A DNA stretch of 64,000 bases. It comes from Ambrosia x helenae. Its lineage: Eukaryota > Streptophyta > Magnoliopsida > Asterales > Asteraceae. The stretch is from NCBI GenBank assembly GCA_030844895.1, contig CM061230.1:5992705-6056704 (forward strand), written 5' to 3'. Positions 24,084-36,232 of this stretch are shown one piece after another (the stretch's first letter is position 1; each line of letters starts with the position of its first letter). Under the pieces are notes generated by a model. The model did no database searches. It was not told the origin of the DNA and saw only the letters and a list, made by a program, of their open reading frames with translations. Made by a program: the position numbers and the translations under genes.

Positions 24084-27000
24084 CTAAAATCCTTTGTTGC
24101 ATGCCGTCTGTGGGCCCCATATGCGAATCGTCTGATCATCACTAGCAGATGCTAGCATTTGATGTCTCTTGGGGTTCCAGCTCACACAGTTTACAGTCAT
24201 TGAATGGCCAGAAAGCACCTCGATTGGATCAGAAATACGCCTATTCCAAATATAAACCTGCAGGTCAGGCAAGGGGTCAAATGGTCAAAGCAGGTTATTT
24301 TGATATGACCAAAACACTTCCATGTCCACAATGTTTAGTTTTTCGTTCTTTTCTAGTAATTAGGATGCCAAGTAACATATATTAAAGCTTTTGAATAAAA
24401 TGCTTGTAACAGATTTATGCATAAACAAACAATTTGTTCGACTTTCAAGTTTCAACTTGTTTCGTTTGTTTCTTTTTTGACTAATTTTTATCATGTGTTT
24501 TCAAAGTGAACATTGCAACTTCAGAAATTCGAACTATGATAAGATAATCAAATAATCATCGCTAATTGTGCATTTATCTCAGTAATAATAATAATTTTCC
24601 TACCAGCAACTCCTTCCTACCAATAGTCACTTTAAGCGCACATCCAAACATGCTTACTTATCTACTAGTTTTTTGGTAGTTATGAATCCAGTATAAAACA
24701 ATCAAGATGCATGTATAGAAGAACAATGAATACTAAAAAATAAAAGCTAACAAGTATATTGATTTCATTGCTTCAGGCAGAAAGGTCATAGATAATTGAT
24801 AATTCATAGATACCTGAAGTGATTTTAATCTATGTTTGGTTTCATTAGAATGTCCTGGGTTTTAAGGGGTAACGAGATACAAGTAGAGCTGTACAGGTCG
24901 GAAAATGTGTGGGTTGGGAAACAAATTTGTGTTAAAACATGTCATGTTCGTTTGAGTCAGATTAGCCCGAACCACCTTCAAATAACTAGTGTCATACACT
25001 CATACATGATTATAAATGTTTTCATATTTCAATAACACTTTACTCTCTTGAATATTTTAATTTCTGAGGTTATGCATTAACGCTTTAGGCGACTTTCAAC
25101 TTGACATGTGGGGTGGGGTGGGGTGGGGTAGGGTAGGGTAGCGTACCTGTGAATTCTCACTGCCACTGGCAATAAACATCCCATTCGCCCCACCAAAGCA
25201 AGAACGTATCACATACTTGTGTTGCCGGTGCCCCTTATACCTCAACGGTTTTTCCAAGCATCCTTCAACATCCCACATATGAATCTCTTGACTGTTTAAA
25301 CTAACAATCAGATATTTGCTATCTCCCGAAACAGAAAGAGACGTTATCGGATGCTCTTCAGAAATGACCCTTTCGGTATTCATGCCCACATTTAGTATCC
25401 GAATATCACGATCAGAAAAGATACTAATTAAATACTCTCCATTTGGGGTAACAGCAATATCTGAAATTTTAGGCATTCTTATTCCTCTCCATGCCTTTAT
25501 CTCATTTCCTTCACAATCCCACATGCATATGCCCTTTTTCGGGTCAGAACTACCACAAACAAGTCGGTTTGAGTCCGGGAACCATGCACATGAGCTGACT
25601 AGGAAGCCGTTGTCACCAAACGTGTGCTTACATGTTCCTGTTTCTACATCCCAAAGCCTAAGGACTTCTGAATTGCCACATGTCAACAGCATTGTGTCAT
25701 CTGGGCTCCATGCTACAAAAGAAACAGGATTTTGGTGACTTTTTAATGTATGTTCTAGAACCAATTTGGAATCTTCTAGTACCTGCACCAACAATTTCAA
25801 AAATAGGGTTTATAAAACAAGGTACTTTCTTGTTTTCTGCTTACTTCTTTCCTCAAATGCATAACTACAAGGATTTCCCACAGAATGAAAAATAAACAAG
25901 TTGACTGAATAGATTTAAGAACATAGATAATCCCTGCATAAGAAAAGTTAACCCGTCTCCAAGATGATATTATGAAAGTTAAAGAGAAACGATATGTCAA
26001 ACCTTAGATATGTATTAATATTTAATTATAGATAAATATTAGTCTTCAAAATTAACATAAGTATTTTAACAAGGCAGGAATTTCATATTGAGAGATTAAG
26101 AGGAGAATGTGCAGTTATGTTGGTCAGTTTCAATATATTTGATTACTGTGATTTAATAATTAGGGATTAGAAACATTATGTATCCATGTCCAGTTTAATT
26201 CAGAAGTACAGAAAATAAATCTGCTGTTTCGTATGTTCTCATTACAATATTGCACTTGGGACCTATCATAGTGTAGTCAAGATTCAAGGATATAATGAAA
26301 TTTCACTTTTCCTAAATCTGAGCAAGAGGCTGCTCATGTTTAAAACATCAAATAATAATGGCTTATAGACCGAACTGAAATATCCTAACGGATTTTTAGG
26401 TTATAACATGGATGTATGCCCATTGATTGTATTAGGGTTAAACAAATGAAAATATATCAAGTTTCTACAATGTGTCAGATTGGTCTTTAGTGTCAAATGG
26501 AACACATACGTCTCACCTGAATCGGCAGTTGGAGGCACTCAAGCCACTATGAGATTAAGTGCCCACTCCCTTGTTGTGCATACTTAAGAAGTTTAAATTT
26601 CCTGAACAATTGAACAACAATCAGTTTCCTAAAACTGGTGCATGACAAAAGATAATATGAAACAATATATTATGCATTCGTATTTCATCCCAGTTTTGGA
26701 GACTTGATTACAGTGATTTATTCATAGCTTATACGTCATGTTGCCAACAACACAAATGCAAAAAGAAGTTGAAGTAGATCTAGTATGCTTCTTTCAACCT
26801 ACTGTTTTGGAGATTTGGTATAAAAGTATTCAAGCCGAAAAGAAGTGGCATTTCCACTTATGCATATTCATTCAGGATTTCAGGTAATTATCAATATACG
26901 TAATCAAACTTAAAACTTTTCAAAACAAGAACAATTTAATATTTATGATTATTTGAACAGATAAAACTAATTCGTGTCACCCTATTTTGTCCTAACCCTA

Positions 27001-28808
27001 ATTTAGCATCATAGCTATACCAATTACCAAGTGAGGCTTTTTGAGACTTGAATAACTCCTTGTGATATGGATGTATTAGGTAGAAAAGATCGAAACACAT
27101 CTACTATTATAAACAAGAAGCATGTGGTTTGAACTCCTAAATTGCACTAAAGCTTATATTGTTCACATTTTACGCTTAAGAAGATGATTGATATTTGGAA
27201 TTAATTAGTTCACATGATTCATCAACTAAAATTAAGAGTTAGTGATATGAGAATAGCGTGTTATATCTATCAGTTTACCTGTTTTGTTCCTGATTCTGTA
27301 GAGGTAGTTTAGAATAAATTATCCATAATTCTCTACAAACATGAGAAAAAGCAGATTCCATTAAGAAAAAAAAATATATGTGATTAGTTAGTTATTGTTA
27401 AGAAATCCATGGCTTGCTAATCAAATGCTACAGATAACAGAACTAGATTATATGTAAATATAATTATAGATTCTCATAAACTTCCATAGGATAATCATTT
27501 GACCAACGTGTCGGTATAAAATATAAGCAACTTGCTTCAGTAAGCATGGATAGTAATTAGTATTTAACATCTGTCATTCACTCGTTCTTCATAAAAACAA
27601 AGGTATCCCACGGTGGAACAATCAAGGCCTCCTATGATATAATATAATATAACATACAATATTATAACCAAACAAGTAGTCAAGTATCAAAAGAGGATGA
27701 TTGGTAGTTTCCATAGTATCAAGAAAAAGTACATGTGGAAAGTTCTCCGTTCATTCACATGAGTGCTTTTCCTTGCTCAGTTATTAACAAACAATTTAAC
27801 AAATTGTCACGTATTGCACATGTAGAATCTTCAGACTATCAATTTTGTCAAGGGTGTAATATTTACCTTCCATATAATGGCTGTACAATCACTTGATGAA
27901 GATGCTAAATAGTTCCCACTGTTAGAAAACTGAACAAACCAAACCTCATTCTTGTGGCCGGACAAAATCTGAAACAATTTCCACAAAAAATGGATTTACA
28001 TACACAAGTTAACAGCTACATATCCACTAATCAAATTTACCTAATAGTTGGGGCCATGTATCATGTACGATCATTCAAGAATAATTGAACAAGATTAAAT
28101 ATGGCGGAAATTTTTATCATAAAACACGTGGTTTCTAGATTGAATTTACAAACCTGGACAGTTTTCCGTCGGGATTTGATCCCTGCCACATCGATGATCC
28201 TTATAGATTGATACTGGATCAAGAGAATTGTGGTAGATGCATGAATCAATTTGGGAAGCAGCCACCGTTTCAACCAAATATTCCAATCTTCTATCAGGTA
28301 CGGTGACTGGTGGTGGAATTACTTTTCCCAATTCATTTATAAGATATTTTCTCAATTCTTGAAAAACATCATCGTCCTCATGAACTTTATTCAACCCGAG
28401 CGCTCCAAATGAAAGCAGACCAAAAGCAAGCATGTGCACTTTCTCTCTGCCCACATTCAATTTTGAAATTTGTTTACGCAAAAGGGATAAAGCTAGAGAA
28501 TCGTCACCTCGACCCAAACACTCCATAAAGTACTGTTTCGAAACAAGAAACAAGGCAGTGTCCCTTTGTTCATCCGTCATTTCTTTGATCCCATAAAGGT
28601 TATTAATACAACCCTCCCAATCCGCACCAAGGATCAACGATTCAAGCAACTTAAATTCAGAAGATTTGTATGAAATCCCGGATTCTGATTCCAAACAAGC
28701 TGCAGATTTGTCATAGCCTAACGAATATAGACACTGAATAAGAATCCTTACAAATTCATGTCTTTTTATAACTCCTTTCGAGCCAATCATTGTCGTCAAA
28801 TTCTCCAT
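24084..28808 (-). CDS. WDR26-like LisH-CTLH-WD40 protein (4 exons, one frame break)
   Basis: Family role: WDR26 is a scaffold of the GID/CTLH E3 ubiquitin ligase. Exons: 28154-28808, 27867-27968, 25147-25782, 24084-24257. Exon 1 encodes LisH (RHEFVRILIQCLYSLGYDKS, about residues 14-45), CTLH and CRA regions; exons 2-4 encode a WD40 propeller (HKNEVWFVQFSNSGNYLASS, SHQNPVSFVAWSPDDTMLL, CAWFPDSNRLVCGSSD, and the last blade LSGHSMTVNCVSWNPKRHQM). Summed coding length is 1567 bases, one more than 522 codons. The extra base is in the A run of GGAAAACTG at 28161-28167, just before the exon 1 donor; as given, translation stops a few codons later. Everything else is intact, about 521 aa. Intron 2 is about 2.1 kb. 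Confidence 0.9.
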
Positions 28809-28846
28809 TAGTAAACAAATTCTTTCTATGGTCCAAGATTCTCATA

Positions 28847-28888
28847 TCATCTGCTTGCGACCGAAACACATAGCAACTCAACAGCCAT
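28847..28888 (-). promoter_or_regulatory. Short upstream open reading frame of the WDR26-like gene
   Basis: In the leader, 38 bases before the main ATG, a 13-codon frame (MAVELLCVSVASR) ends in TGA. It lies after the inferred acceptor TTTTCGTGCAG at about 28900, so it would be in the mature mRNA. Such uORFs often lower translation of the main frame; this is inference. Confidence 0.5.
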
Positions 28889-28903
28889 TATGATACTAAA
28901 AAC

Positions 28904-29570
28904 TGCACGAAAAATAAAACAAAAACAACCTTTAATTCTAAGGTCATAGACTTAATTCCTACTTCCTTCCTACATATGCATTTTTTTTATTAACTTTTTA
29001 ATTTACACATGTTGAATCCATAAGATTCCTTTTTTTCTTTTTTCTTTTTTGAACGTCCAACAAAGCCCAACCACCCAGGTACACCACAAGCAAAAAGCCA
29101 TGCGCGATCGTAGACAACACTAGTGACCCGACCCGTCACCAATTCCAATCACCACCGGAAGGCCCACTGTGGTAAACTCCCGGCTCACGCATCACATTTT
29201 GATACGATCGAGACTCCAACCGACGACCTCCCCCACAAAAAGTCATCCGGATACCGCTAGAGCACTAATGCCCCTAGCAAATATATGTCGATTGGAGTCT
29301 CGATCATGACAAAATGCCCTAGCACATATATGTTATTCATGTATCAGCACCCTATAATCAGCTAATGCAAAATATTCTTACATTAGAAACTAAATCAAAA
29401 GATAGCGTTGACCTCATATTACTAACTGCCTTTGACTATCAATCAATTCTACTTAAAACACATACAAATTCAAAACTAATACCAAACTAACCAACCGATA
29501 TATTAATAAACACATCAATTAATAATAAAAGGAATGAAGATACGTAAAATTTGAATAAATTTGAATACCT
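28904..29570 (-). other. Leader intron of the WDR26-like gene
   Basis: A donor CTTAAG|GTATTC at about 29570 and an acceptor TTTTTCGTGCAG at about 28904 bound a leader intron on the minus strand. The leader exon would run from about 29700 down to 29570. A SINE-like element sits inside the intron. Confidence 0.6.
29030..29330 (-). mobile_element. tRNA-type SINE with LINE-like 3' tail
   Basis: On the minus strand TAGTGCTCTAGCGGTATCC resembles an A box and GGTTGGAGTCTCGATC a B box, at usual spacing. The 3' end is TTTGTTGGACGTTCAAAAAA. This matches the 3' end of the LINE tail at 29994 (TTTGTTGGCCGTTAAAAAA) apart from two bases. The 5' side carries an inverted partial copy of the B-box segment, so the 5' border is uncertain. 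Confidence 0.6.
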
Positions 29571-29993
29571 TAAGTCGATTGAATTGTATTTAACGTGCGA
29601 AATTGCAGATTATTGATGGATTTAATGGCTGAATGAATAATATTAGTGAAACCCTAAGGGATAAATGAAAATCAGGTGGATGAAGGTGAGATCGGTGCAA
29701 TATTAAGACTGTGTAACAGTGTTGAGAAAGAAGGGGTTAATCTATTTTGTTCTTAACCTTTCATTTTTTTTTTCAGATGCGTTTTAATTTATTTTATTGT
29801 TTGGATAATTTTTATGACAGGGATGCTTAACTTATTTTCAGATGCGTTTTTGTTTTTTTTTATTATTTGTTTGGATAATATTATTAGATATTTTTAACAG
29901 ATTTTTTCAGCTTGCCTAGAATTGAACTAGTATCATCCATTTTTTATTTACCACAATGGGCTATAATCTAAGTGGCGTTTAAGTAATTTCCGG

Positions 29994-30475
29994 TTTTTTT
30001 TAACGGCCAACAAAACATTTTATTTCAACACGCTAGCAAGGGACTAGCAAGCAAAGTCTGAAAACAAACATAAAAGCCCTACCCCATTTTTGTCGTATCA
30101 AATCTACACCAAGACTCCCAAGACATATCCGTCATTTTCCCACGATTCGTAATCCACAAGTAGCTCATGATCTTGATCTCTTCCAATAGTTTTCGAACCG
30201 AAACCTGCTTTTGGTTGAAAATGAAGTTGTTTCTAGCTCTCCATATGCTCTAAAAAGCCGTCAAACAACCCCATAGAACGCTTTTCTAGTCTGAGTCTCG
30301 GCCATAGCCGTGTAATGTAGGTTCAACTAGTCCAAACGTGAAAGGCAAAAAAGTTCGGGACATGACACCACGCTAAAATCACCTACTGTCACACCTCCAT
30401 TATAACCGGACAACCCATAAAAAGATGATCAGATGACTCAACATTCGTCTCGCATATCAGATGATGTGATATTAT
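29994..30475 (-). pseudogene. 3' end of a LINE (zinc-binding RT tail), decayed
   Basis: The minus strand encodes, in broken frames, CETNVESSDHLFMGCP, typical of the Cys/His zinc-binding region after plant LINE reverse transcriptase, and later LLEEIKIMSYLWITNRGK and MTDMSWESWCRF, typical of the C terminus. Stops and frame changes interrupt it. It ends in a short A run on the minus strand. Only the last about 480 bp are present. Confidence 0.7.
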
Positions 30476-30479
30476 AATC

Positions 30480-31514
30480 TTCTATCTTAACTAAAAGTTG
30501 GTGATATTTTTACTTTTGGTTTTTCAAGAGTTAACCTTCAAGTTCCTTTATATGCTCCTTTTTTCCTAAAAGCTAGACCCCTATTTTAACACGTGTGACG
30601 TTTATGTTGTCCTATTAATGTGCCTTTTGTTGTGATCTCGAGGGCTTTGTTGTAGCATTTTCTCGTCAGCGGTGTTCTCATCCCCTGTTTGTAACCCTTT
30701 GTTTTGTCTTGCTTTCAATTCCACTTATTGTGTTTGTCAGTGTTTTTTTGTTTTTTTGTTTTTTTGTTTTTTTTTTTTTTTTTTTGTGTTGTTTGCTTCT
30801 TGTATGCAATTTACTTTGTGTGTTTTGAGGTTTGAATTCTTTGGATTTCATATGCTGTTGTCTTATGTCAGTACGATGAACGGTTGAATTTTGAATTTCG
30901 ACCATGAATAATTGCTTTTATTTAAATGCATAGTGATTAGACACATGGAAATTGAAAATTTAGTTGCTTCACTCGGATTGACTGTTATCATTTTGGCCAT
31001 TGATGGATTGCATTATTACATGCACGTGATCAAGTGTTTGTGTTTATGAATTATGAGTGAATGAAAATTTTTTATATTTATAAAGCGTTTAGTGCCTTAT
31101 TTTTTTGTCTTTGTTCAGTGAGTTCTTGATACTTTTATTAGGATCATCAAATAAATAAATGTTGTACAAATTGAATTGAAATATTAGTACCGGAATAAAG
31201 GAAGATGAAAGTATGGGATAGCTCAATTAGAAAGCAAAAACCATGACTATGACTTTTGTGACATTTTAGAGTACGATGATGAATAGTCATAGATACTTGG
31301 CCTTTCATGTAGTTTGTTGGTCTGAATTTAACCCATTTGAGAGGTTCATGGTTACATAAATAACCATGTACTATGTTAGTAGCTTTGTAAGTGAACCAAA
31401 TGTTTAGGGACCTTTTTACATCATTTTAATATGTTGTATCTTAAATTTAACTTAGATGTAAGTTACATGTATCATATAGACTACACTATTTACATGTATC
31501 ATTTTGTCGTCGTT
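30480..31514. other. Intergenic AT-rich DNA
   Basis: T-rich tracts (30745-30785) and no recognisable gene. The opposing frames around 30672-30905 are driven by the T run. Confidence 0.5.
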
Positions 31515-31690
31515 GTTTATATATAACAACAACTACCTAATATAATCCCACCCATAGATATAAAAGCTATTAGTAGGGTTTTAGGGCGGGTAAGATGCAG
31601 GCGCACCTTACCTCTATCCCACGAAATAGAGAGGTTGCTTCTAGGGAAACCCCAAGATCCAAAGCCGCATCTATATAAAGACGTCATAAA
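31515..31690 (-). mobile_element. TS-like SINE copy, ending in (GTT)n
   Basis: On the minus strand it has 'gcaacctctctatttcgtgggatagaggtaag', 'catcttacccgcc' and 'gggattatattaggtagttgttgtta', clearly related to the SINEs at 14041 and 15407, but diverged and with a GTT-type tail. Target duplications were not identified. Confidence 0.55.
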
Positions 31691-31923
31691 AACATACAGA
31701 TGTACACAACCAAATAAAAAAAACAACATAAGTGAGTGATAACTTGCCCAGGTCACTAAAACAAAACTAACTAACAAAACTAAGCTACTAAGACAAGACA
31801 CTGATGCAAAAGGTATCACCCTCTAAAAGGTCCTTAACCTTAATCCTACGTCTTCACGAACTCCTATCCTCAACCATGTCCTCATAGATATGTAAGTCTA
31901 GCCAATACTTTCTAATTTGCTCT

Positions 31924-32600
31924 TGTTGGATATATGGTATGTCCGATGTAATTAAGAGTCGATGTCAACGTAACCCGACTCGGTACGATCCGAAGAGTTA
32001 CACGTTGGTACACGAATCAGATAAGCTCATGAGTAGGTGGATTATTATTTGTGAAATAATAATGGTTTTTGAACTTGAGGGACTTAATATTAATTGGATT
32101 AATATTAAGGAATATTATAGTAATATGCAAGGGGGTTTAGTGTAAGTTTGTGTTTTATAAAAAGGGGATTAAGGTGTAAACTCTAATCACACTTTTTAAC
32201 AAAACAACTCCTTCCTCCCCAAAAAGGGTTTTCGGCCGCCACCCCTTGTCCGCCGCAAACCACCACTATACGCCGCCATCATCCTTGCAAAGTGTTGCTC
32301 CTGGTTGGTTCGTGCTCGGTGTGAATTTCCTACAAGCAAGGATTCGTTGTAACCCGCGTGTTACAATTTCGGTGTAGTCGTCAAAGGTTGATTACTAAAC
32401 CCCCTATGGTTGTTTCTTATTTATTTGTTTATACGCGTTTAACTAAGATCCTGATTGGGAATATTTTATTAATCGGATTAATAAAATTACATATATATTT
32501 ATACATATAAATCGGCCCACATATATATAGTATATATAATCCGGTTTTGTTAAAAATATAAACCGCTTCCGCTTCGTATATGATACCATGATTCCCAACA
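31924..32600 (+). mobile_element. Solo LTR, Copia-like
   Basis: It starts TGTTGGATATATGG and ends GATTCCCAACA, giving the TGTTGG...CCAACA inverted ends of Copia-type LTRs. Flanks are GCTCT and GCTCA, an imperfect 5-bp duplication. A TATA-like TTTTATAAAAAGG near 32150 would be the promoter. No internal sequence follows, so it is probably a solo LTR. The 677-bp length is plausible for Copia. Confidence 0.7.
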
Positions 32601-34993
32601 GCTCATCCCAAATAAGTTTTGTCCTGCCTTTATAACTCCTCTTTTCCTCAACAATGAGACTTTCGACTATTCTAATTTTGTGGTCTTCGGCTAGCTCCTC
32701 GTGAATTTTAATTTAGATAATTTAGATGTATGCCACTCGACTGTTTACATATATCATTTTATTTAGGCCTTACAAAACAGGTCATGTAACCATGTCAACG
32801 GCTGATCATACGTATGTTCAGTCTTCGTGTTGGTTAAGCATACGTATGTTTTAAGTTGTTAGGGCATTTTTTGTGAAAATTGTTAGATGGTTGTTATTTG
32901 TTAAGCAATGAGTATTAATGTCTTTGATTGGTTTGTCCGATTTGCTTTTGAATTGATTATTATATGTTTCCAATATGCTTTCCTTTTACATATAAACTAT
33001 CTGTCATAACCTTTGCATTTTCAGAATTTGATTCGGCTTTTATTTTGCCTATAAAATTTCTAAATAACACCCTTTTTATCAACTAAAGCTTTGTTTGGTT
33101 GAAGGAGCTGGAAGAAGCTTTTAAGTTAGGAAAAAAACTTTATAGTAAAAAGCTATTAGTATTAGCTTTAAAAAAAAAACTCTACTAGCTACAATCTTTT
33201 AATTAGTAAATGACACAAATACTCATTCTATATTAAAAATAAAATAAAAACTTTTCTTATAAGCTTTTAATTATGCCCATTTTAGTCATTTTATACATTT
33301 TATTAAAAGCTGACAAACACCAAAATATTTTTAAAAAGCTTTCAGCTACCAGCCACAGCTAGTTTTGCCAAATATACCCCTAAGCAGCAAAAAATGACCG
33401 TATGACATCTAATTTCATATGTGACCAAATATACCTACCCTTTTCTAATGGTCAAGTGACTAGAGTTTTTATGTTACATTTATCAATTATTTGAGCGCAT
33501 ACCTTGTTGGCCTTTTAAGTGCTTATCATAGAGTAAAATTGTTTTTGCTTCGTGTTTTCTTTTTGTTTTCTTTTGTTTTCGTCTTGGAAATGCTTATTTG
33601 CAATTTAGTGATAACTTGAATCTTTGTGTTTGTTTTTGTCATTTTAATGTTGTCTTACGATCTTGGGTGTAAAGAAACATACTAATGGTTTTGCATTAAC
33701 GTTTTAGGTTTTTAGCTGGTACGCTCCACTCAAGTTGGTCTAAAATATTTTTTTGTGTTTGATTTTTTGTTCATTTTGGTTTTCTAATTGTTGTTGTGTT
33801 GGTTTATTAGGCAACTTGTTTGTTTACTAGAACTTTGCTAAAATTAATATTTACTTCATGTCGGCTTTACGTTGTACACCCAATCAATCTATCCCTTATC
33901 CTCATGCATATAAATCGTAATCCCTAAAAAGCCACTCAAACTTGACTCCAATTTTTTATTTGGGTTTCTTTTAAATTGATGTAATTTGCTCAAAATTATA
34001 GTATCTACGAAAGAATTTACACTTCTACAGTACGCTTTATTGATTGGCTAAATTTGGCGGCATCCATTTTTTATTGGCCCTTTTTTGCGGCATCCAGTGG
34101 CACATCATTATTTACTATTATGACCAACCTTTGCTTCATACTTACACTTTAGCCATTTTAGGATTTCAAATTTTGACCACCCAACTTTTTTAAACCTGCA
34201 TTGCACTTTGCCCACTAACTTTCTTACTAATTTATGTACTTTATTTCCTTCCAATTTGAGCACCAAACTTTTAGCTTTTAGGATTTCAAACTTTAACCAC
34301 AAAACTTTTAGCTTTTAGGATTTCAAGCTTTGACCACCCAAAGGATTTCAAACTTTGACCACCAAACTTTTAGCTTTTACTCGAGAGTATTTTTTTGAAG
34401 CCCACGCGAGAATAACGGTCACTTAATATTATCTTTTATGTCCGCGAAATCCTCCACGCAACAGGAGCTCCCACATCGACACACGATCTTTAACGTCCAC
34501 CAAACCCTCAACGCAACAGAAGCTCCCGCCGCGAAGCTCGGGGTAATAGAATCCTAGTTGAATACTTGAATATGAAAGATAATAGAAACAAAGTGGTAAA
34601 AAAAGTTATGACAGTAGGAATTAAACCATGACTACAAGAAGATACATTCAACAAACTGTAGGAACACATAATGAAAGCATGTTGATGATTGTGTAAGACA
34701 ATTGATACTATAATAATCATATGCTCATTTTGTCAAATATTCAACCTTACTAATCAAATTGTCCATATTCTGATATTGTTTAATTAATAGGCAAAAATGT
34801 AGTCTTACACATACCAATATGATTCAAGGAAGAAAAAACATAAAAAAGTAGAATGAAACATTGAGATATAAAGTCTTCCAGAAGAACTTCAATTCATGGT
34901 TTAAATCATCTAGGACCAGATAGAACAGAAGGCAACAACTGAGTCATATCACTATGATCTTTAACTGCTGTGTTTTGCAGTCTAGGATCTATA
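32601..34993. other. Intergenic AT-rich DNA with dispersed repeat remnants
   Basis: Around 34130-34390 the phrase 'ttaggatttcaaactttgaccaccaaacttttagc' recurs about four times in degenerate form. At 34520-34555 a GC-rich block 'ctcccgccgcgaagctcgggg' followed by CTAG looks like a Helitron 3' end but no 5' partner was fixed. No gene is recognised. Confidence 0.45.
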
Positions 34994-35530
34994 AAGTTGT
35001 AATCAGTGGCGCAGCTTTGTTGGGGCGGGCGGGGGCGGCCGACCCCCCGAATTTTCGTGCAGAAGTTCCGATTATATAGTATTCGTATAGAAAATTTTGG
35101 AAATATAATGTTTCAACCCCCCGAAACTGGTTTTCGACCCCCCGAAACTAGTGACTTCCGACCCTCCGGCGACTTCCGACCCCCCAAACCTTCGGGTCAA
35201 GCTTCGCCACTGGTTGTAATCCAAGTCCAATTCAACAATATTCATTCCTCCTTCCAACGCCATAACCACCGATGACATTGAAGGCCTTTTCTTATAATTA
35301 GTTTGCTAACACCACGAAGCCAGTTTCATCATGTCCACAACTTGTGAACCGTGTGTCTGCGTATAGTGAAGATACGCAGACACACGGTTCAGAAGTTGTG
35401 GAGATGATGAAACTGGCTTCATGGTGTTTGCAAACTAATTATAAGAAAAGGCTTTCAATGTCATCGGTGGTTATGGTGTTGGAAGGAGGAATGAATATTG
35501 TTGAATCGGACTTGGATTACAACTTCAATG
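34994..35530. repeat. Long inverted repeat made from a receptor-kinase 3' end
   Basis: The left arm (34994-35003 plus 35221-35364, split by a MITE) and right arm (35372-35530) are inverted copies with few mismatches, separated by 7 bases. The right arm, on the plus strand, reads VVEMMKLASWCLQTNYKKR, then MSSVVMVLEGGMNIVES and DLDYNF. This matches the end of the kinase domain and tail of G-type lectin (SD2-5-like) receptor kinases. A transcript through it would fold to a hairpin of about 150 bp. Confidence 0.85.
35004..35212. mobile_element. hAT-type MITE inside the inverted-repeat arm
   Basis: Ends CAGTGGCGCAGC and, reverse complemented, CAGTGGCGAAGC are flanked by a perfect 8-bp duplication GTTGTAAT (34996-35003, 35213-35220). 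The interior is rich in GACCCCCCGAAACT. A related copy in opposite orientation is at about 59035-59190. The insertion separates the outermost 10 bp of the left arm. Confidence 0.85.
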
Positions 35531-35857
35531 TCACGGTTTCCACTCTGAAATAATCTGTTGTGGGACAACTACACTGTTGGTTATACGAGCAAATGGCATT
35601 TCTCCCGCAAGCGAGACGATAAGTACACTCTCCATAGTCTTCGTCGGTAAGTAGATCAGCCATCTCGGACCATTGCAGTAGGCGAATGACGTTGTAACGA
35701 GGATGGGTAGAATCTTTGGGTAAGAAGCGTAATATTCAAGCGGATTAGTGTTGTTCCATGTGGTGGAAAGATTTGCAGTATGGTAATAGATGGCTGAGAA
35801 GCCATTAAAGAAGAAAAACAAGGCAAAACAATAACAGATTATTATTATGCATTGCAT
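35531..35857 (-). pseudogene. Receptor-kinase ectodomain fragment (G-type lectin/SD2-5-like)
   Basis: On the minus strand a signal-peptide-like start (MQCIIIICYCFALFFFFNGF) is followed by YYHTANLSTTWNNTNP, typical of SD2-5-like kinases. The frame then shifts: a second frame carries the EGF-like LACGRNAICSYNQQCSCP. The lectin domain is largely missing. It runs straight into the inverted repeat, so the relic joins an ectodomain start to an antisense and sense copy of the kinase tail. Confidence 0.65.
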
Positions 35858-36232
35858 TGTACCATCATAATAATTTTAGGTAATTGTAAGAATGAATGAT
35901 TTCTCATTAAACATAATAATAATGGCAATTATATAGTTACAATGGATCTCCTAATTATGGACACAGATCATGGTAAAATAATTACATAATATTGTTACCA
36001 AATATATATAAGAGAACTAAATCTTCACAAATATTCTACAAAAAATATTATACGAAATATATCATTGAATCCCTTTGACGTTAATCCTCTGTCCAACTGT
36101 TGATTTTTAGTCTGCCCACCACATGTTTGTCTGTATCTTCTTATATTTCGTATAGGCGCCAACTGTCGCAGCAGCAGCTTATAACTAACTAACTCTAACA
36201 AACAACATGAATGCAACCCTCTGTGCACATAC

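Noticed and set aside
30672..30905. Opposed reading frames of 71 and 75 codons
   Set aside because: They are generated by a long T run and have no recognisable product.
34520..34560. Helitron 3' end with CTAG
   Set aside because: GC-rich hairpin-like sequence and CTAG are present, but no matching A|TC start could be supported.
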